DNA of 64,000 nucleotides from Methylophaga nitratireducenticrescens (GTDB lineage: Bacteria > Pseudomonadota > Gammaproteobacteria > Nitrosococcales > Methylophagaceae), in the NCBI RefSeq assembly GCF_000260985.4, contig NC_017857.3, positions 310,001 through 374,000 of the forward strand, given 5' to 3'. Made by a program: the position numbers and the translations under genes. Positions 9,330 to 20,717 of the stretch are shown here, one piece after another. The notes beneath the pieces were generated by a model, which saw only the letters and a program-made list of their open reading frames with translations, was not told where the DNA came from and made no database searches. The first letter of the stretch is position 1. Each line of letters starts with the position of its first letter.

Positions 9330-9494
9330 ATGCGAAAGTGGCAGTGTTTAGTATGTGGTTTTGTTTATGATGAGGCTCTAGGGCTACCAGAAGATGGCAT
9401 TCCTCCCGGTACAGCATGGGAAGATATTCCAGATGATTGGGAATGTCCGGAGTGTGGTGTAGGTAAAGAAGATTTTGAAATGCTGGAAATTTAA
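9330..9494 (+). CDS. Rubredoxin
   Basis: This 54-residue protein is a one-iron electron carrier. It has both Cys pairs that ligate iron, C-L-V-C-G at residues 6-10 and C-P-E-C-G at 39-43, plus the conserved [21 protein letters not shown] segment between them. An AGGA ribosome site lies 6 nt before the ATG. Divergent oxyR next door suggests a role in peroxide defence (for example feeding electrons to rubrerythrin) or in alkane/NAD-linked redox; the sequence does not decide. The gene is short but complete. Confidence 0.95.
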   Translation: MRKWQCLVCGFVYDEALGLPEDGIPPGTAWEDIPDDWECPECGVGKEDFEMLEI

Positions 9495-9506
9495 TTTTTT
9501 TATTTT

Positions 9507-9534
9507 CTTTAACTTTATTTAATAAAAGTTAAAG
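9507..9534. repeat. Perfect 10-bp inverted repeat between rubredoxin and recF
   Basis: CTTTAACTTT and AAAGTTAAAG flank an 8-nt AT spacer. The stem is perfect, but it lacks a T run after it on the plus strand; the T-rich stretch lies before it. It could be a weak terminator for the rubredoxin gene or an operator. I cannot choose. Confidence 0.5.
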
Positions 9535-9588
9535 CGATCACAATACTATGTTAAAACGAACTAATCGTATTACCATTTGGCAGTACAT

Positions 9589-10665
9589 GTGCTGACAGAG
9601 CTTTCTCTTACGTATTTTCGAAATATTAACAAGTCGGTCCTTTATCCCGTTACCGGGGTAAACTTGCTCGTCGGTGAAAATGGTTCGGGAAAAACAAGCG
9701 TTTTAGAGGCGATTTATTTGCTGGCGATGGGGCGTTCGTTTCGTTCTCGTAATTTGAAACACGTGGTTCAAAACAATCAGCAACAGTGTCAGTTGTTTGC
9801 CAGAATCTCACAGGGTATTCCGGTTGGACTACAGTTCAGTAAAACGACGGGGCTACAAATTCGACTCAACAATGCGCCGTTAAAAAAACTGTCTGAGCTG
9901 GCCTGCCACCTCCCTCTTCAATATATACCTGCAAACTGTCATGAGTTCTTTGAGTTGGGACCAAGGTTTCGTAGGAGAGTGGTGGATTGGGGTTTGTTTC
10001 ACGTGGAACATGATTTTTTATTTCATTGGCAAGCTTATAAGAAAGTGCTCTCTCAACGTAATGCGGCTTTAAGAAACGAAAGACCTAATGAAGAAATAAA
10101 GGTTTGGGATGCCTCTTTAAATGTTCACGGCTTGAAGTTAGCACAGTACAGAAGGGAATATTTAAAAAAATTGGTAGTTCAGTATGAGAAATGGTTTCGC
10201 TTATTGTGTGATGATTTTCCAAAGGCTAAATTCGAACTGCGATATTTACCTGGATGGCCAAAAAGTGAAGATTTTTCAGAAGTTCTACACGAAACAATCG
10301 ATAGAGATCGCGCATTGGGTTATACCAGGGCTGGGCCCCATGCAGCCGATTGGTCAATAAAAATTGATGGATTGGATCCAGCAGAGCTATTTTCACGAGG
10401 ACAGCAAAAACTATTTTTCCTTGCTATCTGTTTTGCTCAAATTTCCATAATGCAACAGGTTAAGGAACAAAAAAGCGTTTTACTTATTGATGATCTTAGC
10501 TCCGAACTGGACAGTAATCACCAGAGATATGTCTTACAAGCTATCAAAACTTTAAAAGTTCAAACCTTTGTTTCTTCTACAAATCCTGATTTGTCAGCAA
10601 TCTTAGCGTTAAATGAAAATGACGCAATGTTCCACGTGAAACGTGGAGATGTTCGGCTAACATAG
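9589..10665 (+). CDS. recF: DNA replication and repair protein RecF
   Basis: RecF is an SMC-like ATPase that helps RecO and RecR load RecA at single-strand gaps. It shows Walker A GENGSGKTSVLEAI (about residues 29-42), the signature FSRGQQKL and Walker B VLLIDDLSSELD. The frame can open with TTG at 9577, but GTG at 9589 gives LTELSLTYFRNI, matching the usual distance to the FRNI motif; neither start has a strong ribosome site. The gene precedes gyrB as in the classical dnaA-dnaN-recF-gyrB order, but here rubredoxin and oxyR replace dnaA/dnaN upstream. Two parS-like sites lie in the coding sequence. Confidence 0.94.
   Translation: MLTELSLTYFRNINKSVLYPVTGVNLLVGENGSGKTSVLEAIYLLAMGRSFRSRNLKHVVQNNQQQCQLFARISQGIPVGLQFSKTTGLQIRLNNAPLKKLSELACHLPLQYIPANCHEFFELGPRFRRRVVDWGLFHVEHDFLFHWQAYKKVLSQRNAALRNERPNEEIKVWDASLNVHGLKLAQYRREYLKKLVVQYEKWFRLLCDDFPKAKFELRYLPGWPKSEDFSEVLHETIDRDRALGYTRAGPHAADWSIKIDGLDPAELFSRGQQKLFFLAICFAQISIMQQVKEQKSVLLIDDLSSELDSNHQRYVLQAIKTLKVQTFVSSTNPDLSAILALNENDAMFHVKRGDVRLT
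9995..10010. promoter_or_regulatory. parS-like ParB binding site 1 (inside recF)
   Basis: TGTTTCACGTGGAACA is a 16-bp near-perfect palindrome around CACGTG and matches the bacterial parS consensus (TGTTtCACGTGaAACA) with one change; that change keeps a form seen in Pseudomonas parS sites. ParB spreads from such sites to organise the origin region. Confidence 0.7.
10628..10643. promoter_or_regulatory. parS-like ParB binding site 2 (3' end of recF)
   Basis: TGTTCCACGTGAAACG differs from the parS consensus at two of 16 positions (the fifth and the last base). It lies 633 bp from the first site. Two such sites in one gene are unlikely by chance and support proximity to the chromosome origin. Confidence 0.65.
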
Positions 10666-10734
10666 TAAGCTGTCAACGAAAGACGATACATAGTAGAATG
10701 CATGTTTGGCTTTACCTTGCTGTAAATGGATTAA

Positions 10735-13152
<2,418 letters not shown>

Positions 13153-13498
13153 CACTAACTAGCTAATAACTCAAGACAACAACCTCAAGCCTGGCCAACC
13201 ATCAAACATGGAGCGGGCTTCCTTTTATTAATTGAAATTAATATGTATTTGTATGGTCGGCTTTTACGATATTGAGGTTCTACAAACAAAGTACGAAAAG
13301 CATCATACTGTAAGTATAAGCGGCCAGGGACAATCGATTTAGCAGCACGCAGACTTTCGCCTTGTAGGCGGAAAGACAAGGCATAAGAAAGGTTAGGTGT
13401 TTTTTTATGCCGAATAATGACAATCGAATAGACGGTGTTAAAAGTAAAAAAAGAGATAAGCAGTGGAGGTAAAGTTGTGTGTTCTCGCCATTCATAAC
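13153..13498. other. Intergenic region behind gyrB with no convincing gene
   Basis: This 346-bp stretch lies between convergent gyrB and ndh. A minus-strand frame crosses it (13185-13592), but it has no recognisable family, has no good start and runs through the terminator and into the ndh end. A hairpin CTTTCGCCT-TGT-AGGCGGAAAG lies at about 13365-13386 with one bulged base, so part of it could be a small palindromic repeat unit. I find no RNA gene. Confidence 0.4.
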
Positions 13499-13526
13499 AA
13501 AAAAGGCTCTTAGTTGAGCCTTTTTT
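13499..13526. terminator. Bidirectional terminator between gyrB and ndh
   Basis: AAAAAAGGCTC-TTAGTT-GAGCCTTTTTT: a 5-bp GC stem extended by six A-T pairs, with T runs on both strands. It serves convergent gyrB and ndh. Confidence 0.85.
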
Positions 13527-13548
13527 GTTGAAATTAGAAATTACAGAA

Positions 13549-14865
13549 TTAATGCAATTTGATTTTAGGATGTACGCTACGGCGGAAAACATGTGAAAGC
13601 GAAAGCATTAGCACGCGGAATGGCCCGAATAGTGCGACTTGGTGCATTTTGTATAAAGAAAGATACATCAGCCGCGCCATCAAACCTTCAACTTTCATAC
13701 TGCCTTTACTTAAATTACCCATGAGGTTACCGACAGTACCATAACGACCCAACGAAACCAGAGAACCATAATCATGGTAGTGATAATCAGGAAGGTCTTC
13801 CTTGCCTTTCATACGGTTTTTAATGGATTTGTAAACTAGCGACGCCATCTGATGCGCTGCTTGAGCACGGGGTGGAACATTCTGATCCTGACCCAACCAT
13901 TTACAGGCACAGCAGTCACCAATGGCATAAATATCGTCATCAAAAGTCGTCTGTAATGTTTGTTTGACGACTAATTGGTTCATCCAGTTTGTTTCTAAGC
14001 CACCAATATCCTTCAAAAACTCCGGAGCCTTGATTCCCGCTGCCCAGACCTTAATTGCTGCAGGAATATTACGGCCACTTTGCGTCTTAATCTCTGTTTC
14101 TGTCACTTCTATGACACGTTCGCCAGCAAGGATTTCAACACCAAGTTGTGATAACTCCTGATGAGCCGCAGCAGAAATATTTTCAGGTAATCCAGGTAAA
14201 ATACGATCAGCTGCTTCGATAAGAGAAAGTTTTACATCGTGCGGTTTAACTTCATCCAGTCCATAGGCATTTAAGAGGTGAGATACTTCATAGAGTTGAG
14301 CACATAATTCAACGCCAGTGGCGCCAGCACCAACAATTGCAATATTCAACTGACCTTCGTCAAGGGGGCGTCCTTGAGTATGTGCGCGTAGATAAGATTC
14401 AAGAAGCTGATTTTGAAAATACTCAGCTTGTTTGGTGGTATCAAGAAATAAACAATGATCTCCCACACCTTTGATACCGAAGTCATGACTGACACTACCA
14501 ACAGCAATAATGAGATAGTCATAATCAAAAGTTCTGCGTGGAATAATTTCCAGGCCCTCTTCGTTAAAGGTCGGAGCCACCATAATCTTCTTATTTTGGC
14601 GGTCCAGCCCATCCATTTTGCCTAAACGAAAACGAAAACCACTGCACATTGCCTGGCTGAGGTATTCAATCTCATCTTCATGGGAATCAAGCGTTCCAGC
14701 AGCAACTTCGTGCAATAGCGGCTTCCAGATATGCGTATGCGTGCTATCAACCAAAGTGACTTGCGCTTTCTTTTTTTTGCCAAGTTTTTTCCCAAGTTTG
14801 GTAACCAGCTCCAAGCCGCCAGCTCCACCACCTACAACCACAATTTTTGGCACTGCTTCTGACAT
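13549..14865 (-). CDS. ndh: Type II NADH dehydrogenase (NDH-2)
   Basis: NDH-2 is a membrane-bound flavoprotein that passes electrons from NADH to quinone without pumping protons. The 438-residue protein has the FAD-binding GGGAGGLEL motif at the N-terminus, the NAD-binding IVGAGATGVELCAQL (about residues 180-194), the ATP/FAD motif DDDIYAIGDCCAC and a C-terminal amphipathic stretch with LSLYKMHQVALFGPFR for membrane attachment. A TTG at 14895 would lengthen it; the ATG at 14865 follows GGGAG at 10 nt and gives the standard MSEAVPKIVVVGGG start. It stands alone, convergent with gyrB. Confidence 0.93.
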   Translation of the reverse strand: MSEAVPKIVVVGGGAGGLELVTKLGKKLGKKKKAQVTLVDSTHTHIWKPLLHEVAAGTLDSHEDEIEYLSQAMCSGFRFRLGKMDGLDRQNKKIMVAPTFNEEGLEIIPRRTFDYDYLIIAVGSVSHDFGIKGVGDHCLFLDTTKQAEYFQNQLLESYLRAHTQGRPLDEGQLNIAIVGAGATGVELCAQLYEVSHLLNAYGLDEVKPHDVKLSLIEAADRILPGLPENISAAAHQELSQLGVEILAGERVIEVTETEIKTQSGRNIPAAIKVWAAGIKAPEFLKDIGGLETNWMNQLVVKQTLQTTFDDDIYAIGDCCACKWLGQDQNVPPRAQAAHQMASLVYKSIKNRMKGKEDLPDYHYHDYGSLVSLGRYGTVGNLMGNLSKGSMKVEGLMARLMYLSLYKMHQVALFGPFRVLMLSLSHVFRRSVHPKIKLH

Positions 14866-15002
14866 AGATATATGACTCCCATCAATCCGTTGCAAAATTG
14901 TTATTAATTTTAACTTATATGATAGTAATGAACCTATATAATTTTTACTACTAGGCCAGACTCTGGCAAAATTAAAAGCTTGAAATCAATTGAGATCGTA
15001 GC

Positions 15003-15563
15003 ATGCAATCACGGCCGGAAAAGCCAAAGTTGGCCTGGGCAATAACAGGATCTGGACATTATTTGGAAGAGTGTTTGGAAATTATTCGTGAATTACCGGA
15101 TGTGGACCTGTTTTACAGTCGTGCAGGAGAGGAAGTCATTCGCATGTATGGGCACGATCCTAAATCCTTGCATAAAGACGGCCATGTCTATCGAGATAGA
15201 GCCGCCAGCTCTCCCCCTGTCGGATTATTCTATCGAGGGGATTACCATACTCTGGTGGTTGCGCCCGCCACATCAAATACGGTTGCAAAAATGGTTCTGG
15301 GTTTGTCTGATACTTTGGTCACTAATGTGTATGCACAGGCAGGAAAATGTCGAGTTCCTAGTATCGTTTTGGCCTGTGATGCCGTTTCAGAAGTTGATAC
15401 CCCTGCTCCTGATCGTATGGTGAGGCTATGGCCCAGAGCAATAGATCTTGCACACACGGAAACTCTTCGTGGATTTGAAGCGACAACCGTCGTGGAAAGT
15501 GCAACGGCTTTACACGAAACTTTAACAAAACGTCTGGAACACGTTAACGCCGATCATGGCTGA
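15003..15563 (+). CDS. Archaeoflavoprotein-like FMN protein, probable dihydromethanopterin reductase DmrB
   Basis: The 186-residue protein belongs to the flavoprotein/AfpA family: TGSGHYLEECLEII at the N-terminus, a DYHTLVVAPATSNTVAKMVLG core for FMN binding, and SDTLVTNVYAQAGK. A bacterial member of this family, DmrB, has been reported to reduce dihydromethanopterin to tetrahydromethanopterin; I infer that role from family and context. The next three genes overlap or abut it and belong to methanofuran and methanopterin synthesis. Its stop overlaps the next start by 8 nt. Cytoplasmic, no signal peptide. The electron donor is unknown. Confidence 0.75.
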   Translation: MQSRPEKPKLAWAITGSGHYLEECLEIIRELPDVDLFYSRAGEEVIRMYGHDPKSLHKDGHVYRDRAASSPPVGLFYRGDYHTLVVAPATSNTVAKMVLGLSDTLVTNVYAQAGKCRVPSIVLACDAVSEVDTPAPDRMVRLWPRAIDLAHTETLRGFEATTVVESATALHETLTKRLEHVNADHG

Positions 15564-16983
15564 GACCATTCTCTTCCTCACCGGTAAGCTTGCTCAACCC
15601 AGTGTTGAAAAAGTATTACATGAAATGGCGCCGCTACCATTTGAGTATAAAATCCATCAGCTGGGGTTGTCGGTTGCTGCATTAATGACCGATAAAATGA
15701 TTGCCAGAAGGTTGAAACCGGAGGATTATGCCGGTTGTAAACAAATCATGGTTCCAGGACGCTGTCGTGGTGATTTAGCTGAATTAAGTAAACTTCTTGG
15801 AATTGAGGTGGTACGTGGTCCGGAAGAGATTAAGGATCTGCCACTATTCTTTGGCAAAGCCCGCAAAGAGCCAGATCTCAGTAAATATGATGTCAATATT
15901 TTTGCAGAAATAGTTGATGCTCCACAACGTGATATTGCCGGCATTCTGGAGCGAGCCAATTATTATCGTCAGGCAGGAGCAAATGTCATTGATATTGGTT
16001 GTCTTCCGGAAGAAAAGTTTCCACTAATGGAAGAAGCGATAGCTGCACTGCATGAAAATGGATTTAAAGTTAGTGTCGACTCAATGTCAATGGATGATTT
16101 GAGGCGTGCAAGTAAAGCTGGTGCAGATTATTTGTTGAGTCTGTCGGAAAAAACGATTGACCTTGCCAAAGAAACGGATGCAATCCCCGTCCTGGTTCCT
16201 CTCGGACCCCTCGAATCACTTGAGCGTGCTATGGAAGCCATGGATAAACTGGGTAAACCATGGATAGCGGATCCGATACTGGATCCAATTCATTTTGGTT
16301 TTACAGAGTCGATAGTTCGTTATCATACTCTGCGCCAAAAATATCCTGAAGCACCAATGATGATGGGGGTGGGCAATTTAACCGAGCTTACCGATGCCGA
16401 TACCAGCGGGATCAATGCGTTGTTGTTTGGGATTATCTCGGAATTAAACATTACCAATGTATTGGCAACCGAGGTTAGTCCGCATGCGCGGCGAGCCATC
16501 AAAGAAGCGGATATTGCCAGACGGATGATGTTTGCGGCTCGCGATGACAATAGCTTACCTCGAGATTTCACTGCAGACTTATTGGTTAGTCATGAACGTA
16601 GACCTTTTACCGATACGGAGCAGGAAATTATCCAATTATCGGAGAACATCAAAGATCCAAACTATCGAATTAAAATTGCCCCTAAAGGAATATTTGTTTT
16701 CAATCGGGATGGCTTGCTACAGGGTACCGATCCGTTCGCCTTTTATCCGCAGCTGCAAGTAAAAGATGATCCCGGGCACGCCTTTTATCTGGGAGTGGAG
16801 TTAGCTCGGGCTCAAATCGCCTGGCAACTTGGTAAACGATATACTCAGGACGAAGACCTGCAATGGGGTTGTGCTGTTGAAGAGGAAGAGAAAGACTTAA
16901 CCCGGCAGAAATCGAAAGGCACGACGATGCAAAAAGATCCGCAACGGGCTTGTGGTACAGCCGAGAGTAAAAAGAATAAATAA
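15556..16983 (+). CDS. Dihydropteroate synthase-like protein (DUF6513), tetrahydromethanopterin pathway
   Basis: The 475-residue protein combines an N-terminal domain of about 130 residues (LFLTGKLAQPSVEKVL, VPGRCRGDLAEL) with a dihydropteroate synthase-like barrel: DVNIFAEIVDAPQ, GANVIDIGCLPEE, KVSVDSMSMDDLRRA and a C-terminal region. Homologues occur in methylotrophs and methanogens beside H4MPT genes. By analogy with folate synthesis it should join a pterin to the ribofuranosyl-aminobenzene side chain, but this is inference. It overlaps the flavoprotein gene by 8 nt. The last 40 residues are charged and low in complexity. Confidence 0.82.
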   Translation: MAETILFLTGKLAQPSVEKVLHEMAPLPFEYKIHQLGLSVAALMTDKMIARRLKPEDYAGCKQIMVPGRCRGDLAELSKLLGIEVVRGPEEIKDLPLFFGKARKEPDLSKYDVNIFAEIVDAPQRDIAGILERANYYRQAGANVIDIGCLPEEKFPLMEEAIAALHENGFKVSVDSMSMDDLRRASKAGADYLLSLSEKTIDLAKETDAIPVLVPLGPLESLERAMEAMDKLGKPWIADPILDPIHFGFTESIVRYHTLRQKYPEAPMMMGVGNLTELTDADTSGINALLFGIISELNITNVLATEVSPHARRAIKEADIARRMMFAARDDNSLPRDFTADLLVSHERRPFTDTEQEIIQLSENIKDPNYRIKIAPKGIFVFNRDGLLQGTDPFAFYPQLQVKDDPGHAFYLGVELARAQIAWQLGKRYTQDEDLQWGCAVEEEEKDLTRQKSKGTTMQKDPQRACGTAESKKNK

Positions 16984-16996
16984 CAGGAGCATGCAT

Positions 16997-17581
16997 GTGG
17001 CATTGCTGACCAGTCAGATTCATGAAGTTATCGTCACTACGATATCAGAGAATGGAAAAGTACACTCTGTACCCATGGGGATAAGCGAAGTAAGTGGTCA
17101 CTTTCAAATAAAGCCATTCAAACCCTCTACGACTTACGATAATTTGCTCCGGCATGGTCAATGCTCAATCAACTTTGTCGATGATGTACGCATCTTTGCT
17201 GGTGCATTAACAGGACATCGTGATTGGCCGACTTCTCCTTGTCATCAGATTGAAGGTGAGTTTATCGACGATGCACTTTCACATATTGAGCTGGAGATTG
17301 TTCGTCTGGAAGATGATGATCCACGAGCCTGTTTTTATGGCGCTGTAATTTGCGATGTAAACCATAAGCCATTCAGAGGCTTTAACCGTGCCCAGAATGC
17401 AGTAATTGAGGCAGCCATTCTGGTGAGTCGGCTGGGCATGTTGCCAGAACATAAAGTCCGCGACGAAATTGCCTACCTGACTATCGCTATTGAGAAAACG
17501 GCTGGTGAACGTGAGCTCCAGGCCTGGGGCTGGTTAATGGAAAAAGTTGAACAATCCGGAATAAAGCTAAATGATAACTAA
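16997..17581 (+). CDS. DUF447 family protein, C1-cofactor operon
   Basis: This protein of about 194 residues belongs to DUF447, a flavin-reductase-like split-barrel family shared by methanogens and H4MPT-using methylotrophs. Visible segments are HEVIVTTISENGKVHSVPMGI, the FKPSTTYDNL turn, GHRDWPTSPCHQIEG, and RGFNRAQNAVIEAAILVSRL near the end. AGGAG at 16985-16989 is 7 nt from GTG 16997 but only 1 nt from the ATG at 16991, so I prefer GTG; a longer frame opens at 16952. Its end overlaps mfnB by 11 nt. A redox or flavin-dependent step of pterin-cofactor synthesis is plausible, not shown. Confidence 0.8.
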   Translation: MALLTSQIHEVIVTTISENGKVHSVPMGISEVSGHFQIKPFKPSTTYDNLLRHGQCSINFVDDVRIFAGALTGHRDWPTSPCHQIEGEFIDDALSHIELEIVRLEDDDPRACFYGAVICDVNHKPFRGFNRAQNAVIEAAILVSRLGMLPEHKVRDEIAYLTIAIEKTAGERELQAWGWLMEKVEQSGIKLNDN

Positions 17582-18278
17582 ATGGTTAGCCAGCGTAGAA
17601 TCGCTTGAGGAGGCCAGACTTCTGGTGGAGCAGCTGCCAGATATCCTCGATATGAAAAACCCGTCTAAAGGCGCTCTGGGCGCTTTAAACCATCAAACTG
17701 TCACCGAGATCGTTAATTGGATCAACAAAGGTTGTCTTTGTAGTGCAACGGTAGGTGACCTTCCCATGCAACCAGAGATAATTTCAGCAGCAATTCGCAG
17801 CATGGCTGAAACAGGCGTGGATTATGTCAAAGTTGGCCTGTTCGATGAATCCGGGCTTATCCAATGCATTCAACAATTAGAGCCCACCATCAGAAGTCTT
17901 AAAAAACCTGTGATTGCGGTCATATTTGCTGATCAGTTGCCTCAGCAAAAGCTAATTCCATTACTGGCAAAATCCGGATTCGCCGGCGTGATGCTGGATA
18001 CTGCCCGCAAAGATGGTCAGGGATTGTTGAATCATTTATCCGTAGAAGCTCTGCAACAGTTTGTTGTGGAGGCAAAATCCGCTGGACTGTTGTGCGGTTT
18101 GGCCGGCGCACTGAGGATTGAGGATATCGAAACACTCAGTCCATTGCAGCCGGATTATCTTGGCTTTCGCAGTGCGTTATGTCAGCAGCATCGCCGCACT
18201 AACCTTCTGGATCCTGAGTTGGCTAAACAAATACAAACCCAATTGAACGTGGCTTTGCCAGAAGTGTTGGCCTGTTAG
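17571..18278 (+). CDS. mfnB: (5-formylfuran-3-yl)methyl phosphate synthase MfnB
   Basis: MfnB condenses two glyceraldehyde-3-phosphate molecules into the furan precursor of methanofuran, the one-carbon carrier of the formyltransferase/hydrolase complex. The 235-residue barrel has the family motif DILDMKNPSKGALGA, with the catalytic Asp and Schiff-base Lys near residues 25-30, and later DYVKVGLF and FAGVMLDTARKDG. The ATG overlaps the DUF447 gene by 11 nt. It closes a four-gene operon and is convergent with metE across a terminator. Identification is firm from the motif and neighbours. Confidence 0.88.
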   Translation: MITKWLASVESLEEARLLVEQLPDILDMKNPSKGALGALNHQTVTEIVNWINKGCLCSATVGDLPMQPEIISAAIRSMAETGVDYVKVGLFDESGLIQCIQQLEPTIRSLKKPVIAVIFADQLPQQKLIPLLAKSGFAGVMLDTARKDGQGLLNHLSVEALQQFVVEAKSAGLLCGLAGALRIEDIETLSPLQPDYLGFRSALCQQHRRTNLLDPELAKQIQTQLNVALPEVLAC

Positions 18279-18291
18279 ACGTAGACGCAAA

Positions 18292-18333
18292 AAACCGGAT
18301 AGAGAAAGATACCTCCCCCTACCCGGTTTATGT
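18292..18333. terminator. Probable bidirectional terminator between mfnB and metE
   Basis: AAACCGGATAG and CTACCCGGTTT pair across a 16-nt loop, with an A run before and a T-rich stretch after. It lies between two converging genes. Confidence 0.5.
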
Positions 18334-18337
18334 TTTA

Positions 18338-20617
18338 TCAAGCAGCCAGTTTTAATCTTAGTGATTGTGCTGCTGAAACCATGGCTTTCAACGCAGGTTC
18401 CACTTCTTCCCAGCGACGGGTTTTCAAACCGCAGTCCGGGTTCACCCATAACAGTGTTTTATCAATTCGCTGAGCGGCCAGTTTGAGCAATTCCACCATT
18501 TCCTGCTTTGATGGAATATTCGGACTGTGAATATCATAAACCCCCGGCCCTATCGCATTGGGATAATCAAACTTCTGAAAAACATCCAGTAATTCCATTT
18601 GCGAGCGTGAGGTCTCAATGGTGATGACATCGGCATCCATGGCGGCAATGGCTTCTATAATATCGTTGAATTCGGAATAACACATATGAGTATGGATTTG
18701 TGTCTCATCTGCCACACCATTAGCGGTGATTCGGAATGATTCCACTGCCCAGTCCAGATAAGTCTTCCATTGAGATTGACGTAATGGCAAACCCTCTCTT
18801 AAAGCCGCTTCATCGATCTGAATGATATTGACCCCGGCACTTTCCAGATCGATTACTTCATCCCGAATCGCCAGTGAAATCTGTTTACAGGTTTCGCTAC
18901 GCGGTTGGTCGTCTCTGACAAAAGACCAGTTGAGAATGGTGACTGGCCCGGTCAACATCCCTTTTACCGGTTTGTCGGTTAATGATTGGGCATATTGAAT
19001 CCACTCAACGGTCATAGGGCCAGGCCGTGACACATCACCATAGAGGATCGGTGGTTTCACACAACGAGAACCATAGGACTGAACCCAGCCAAACTCTGTG
19101 AAAGCAAAGCCCTGTAATTGTTGACCGAAATACTCGACCATATCGTTACGTTCAGCTTCACCATGCACTAACACATCAAGTCCCAGTTCCAGTTGTTTAT
19201 CGATGGCATAGCGAATTTCCGCCTGAATTTGCTGGCGATATTCGGCATCAGCTAGTTGACCCAGGCGATACTTTTTACGCGTCTGGCGAATATCATTGGT
19301 CTGTGGAAAAGAGCCAATAGTCGTGGTTGGAAATGCGGGCAACTGCAACGCTTGCTGTTGTATGGCTGCCCGTTGTAAATAAGCACTATGCCGCTGGCCT
19401 GACGCGGAATGAGTTGCTTCACAACGCTGTTTGACGGCTGGATTATGAACCCGAGTGGACTGCTGGCGATGTTGAATGGATTGTTTGTTGTCTGCCAACT
19501 GTGTGGCAACACTGTCACGCCCCAGATTGAGCGCCTGAGCTATTAACGTTAACTCTTCCAGCTTTTGTACCGCAAAGGCCAACCAGTCACGAGTCTCCTC
19601 ATCCAGATTCTGCTCAGAACTTAAATCAATAGGCACATGCAGTAACGAACAGCTTGGTGCCAACCATAAGCGTTCAGCAAGCCGGGTATGAATCGGCTCC
19701 AGTAGTTCAAGCGCCTGAGTTAGATCGGTTTTCCAGATATTGCGGCCATTGATAATGCCCACTGACAGCACTTTATGGGAAGGCAGCCAGTCAACCACTC
19801 TGACAAGTTCATCTGCAGCATTGATCGCATCAATATGCAGTCCTGCTGTGGGTAATTCGCAGGCTAGCTGCAGATTTTGCTGAAGTTGGCCGAAATAGGT
19901 TGTCAGCAACAATTTGACACGACATTTCGCTAAACTGAAGTAGGCTTTCTGCAAAGCCTGTTGCCATTCCGTTGACAGTTCAGTGACCAGAACAGGTTCA
20001 TCGATTTGCACCCACTCGACGCCGTTATCTGCTAGCTGATCCAGAATTTCTGCATAAACCGGTAATAACTTATCCAGTAAAGCGAGTTTGTCTGTTTCGT
20101 CCTTGGTTTTACCCAGCCAGAGATAGCTTACTGGACCAACCAGAACGGGTTTTATTTTAAAACCTGCAGCTTTTGCTTCTTTGATTTGCGCCAGCAATCG
20201 TTCCGGACATGCCTTAAATGCACTTTCCGCGTTAAATTCCGGTACCAGGTAATGGTAATTGGTATCAAACCATTTGGTCATTTCTGCAGCTGCGACCTGA
20301 TGATTGCAACAGGATGAACCTGCCTGTCCACGCGATGCCTGAAAATATTGGGTTAAGGCATCAGCATTTTTATCGACTCGTGATGGCAGATTATCCAACA
20401 GCTGACTGGTGTCCAGAACATGGTCGTAAAAGGAAAAGTCTCCAACAGGCACCAGATCCAGGTCAGCTTGCAATGACCAATGACGTAAACGTAATGTTTT
20501 GCCGGTTTGTTCTAGATCATCAGCAGCTGTTTCACCGCGCCAATAGCGTTCCAGGGCAAATTTTAATTCTCGTTGGCTGCCAATACGGGGAAAGCCAAGA
20601 TTATGTGTGGTGACCAT
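18338..20617 (-). CDS. metE: Cobalamin-independent methionine synthase MetE
   Basis: MetE transfers the methyl group of 5-methyl-tetrahydropteroyl-triglutamate to homocysteine without B12. The 759-residue protein starts [17 protein letters not shown], has an N-terminal barrel, and a catalytic C-terminal barrel beginning at [10 protein letters not shown]. Zinc ligands are in [12 protein letters not shown] (His, Cys) and [11 protein letters not shown] (Cys). The ATG at 20617 follows GAGAGGA by 7 nt; the frame extends five codons further. It is divergent from metR, its expected activator. Gln-rich linker around residues 400-425 is slightly unusual. B12-free methionine synthesis agrees with no cobalamin riboswitch upstream. 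Confidence 0.97.
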   Translation of the reverse strand: MVTTHNLGFPRIGSQRELKFALERYWRGETAADDLEQTGKTLRLRHWSLQADLDLVPVGDFSFYDHVLDTSQLLDNLPSRVDKNADALTQYFQASRGQAGSSCCNHQVAAAEMTKWFDTNYHYLVPEFNAESAFKACPERLLAQIKEAKAAGFKIKPVLVGPVSYLWLGKTKDETDKLALLDKLLPVYAEILDQLADNGVEWVQIDEPVLVTELSTEWQQALQKAYFSLAKCRVKLLLTTYFGQLQQNLQLACELPTAGLHIDAINAADELVRVVDWLPSHKVLSVGIINGRNIWKTDLTQALELLEPIHTRLAERLWLAPSCSLLHVPIDLSSEQNLDEETRDWLAFAVQKLEELTLIAQALNLGRDSVATQLADNKQSIQHRQQSTRVHNPAVKQRCEATHSASGQRHSAYLQRAAIQQQALQLPAFPTTTIGSFPQTNDIRQTRKKYRLGQLADAEYRQQIQAEIRYAIDKQLELGLDVLVHGEAERNDMVEYFGQQLQGFAFTEFGWVQSYGSRCVKPPILYGDVSRPGPMTVEWIQYAQSLTDKPVKGMLTGPVTILNWSFVRDDQPRSETCKQISLAIRDEVIDLESAGVNIIQIDEAALREGLPLRQSQWKTYLDWAVESFRITANGVADETQIHTHMCYSEFNDIIEAIAAMDADVITIETSRSQMELLDVFQKFDYPNAIGPGVYDIHSPNIPSKQEMVELLKLAAQRIDKTLLWVNPDCGLKTRRWEEVEPALKAMVSAAQSLRLKLAA

Positions 20618-20673
20618 TCGATATCCTCTCAATCGGTTTTAAAAAGCTCCATTGTAATCAGACTTATTGATGA

Positions 20674-20694
20674 GTAATAATGATGATTATTTAC
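20674..20694. promoter_or_regulatory. Candidate MetR operator between metE and metR
   Basis: GTAATAAT-GATG-ATTATTTAC is a near-palindrome in the 100-bp gap between divergent metE and metR, fitting a LysR-type dyad. It does not match the E. coli MetR consensus TGAA-N5-TTCA, so it remains a candidate. Confidence 0.35.
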
Positions 20695-20717
20695 TTATTT
20701 ATGAGGGATGTTCATAT

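Noticed and set aside
9755-9770. TGAAACACGTGGTTCA in recF as a third parS site
   Set aside because: It has the CACGTG centre, but the flanking arms are reversed relative to parS (GAAA...GTTC where GTTT...AAAC is needed).
13185-13592. Minus-strand 135-codon frame behind gyrB
   Set aside because: It crosses the bidirectional terminator and the end of ndh, has no family and no ribosome site; treated as chance reading.
20618-20717. Cobalamin or SAM riboswitch before metE
   Set aside because: The gap to metR is only 100 bp and shows no conserved riboswitch box.
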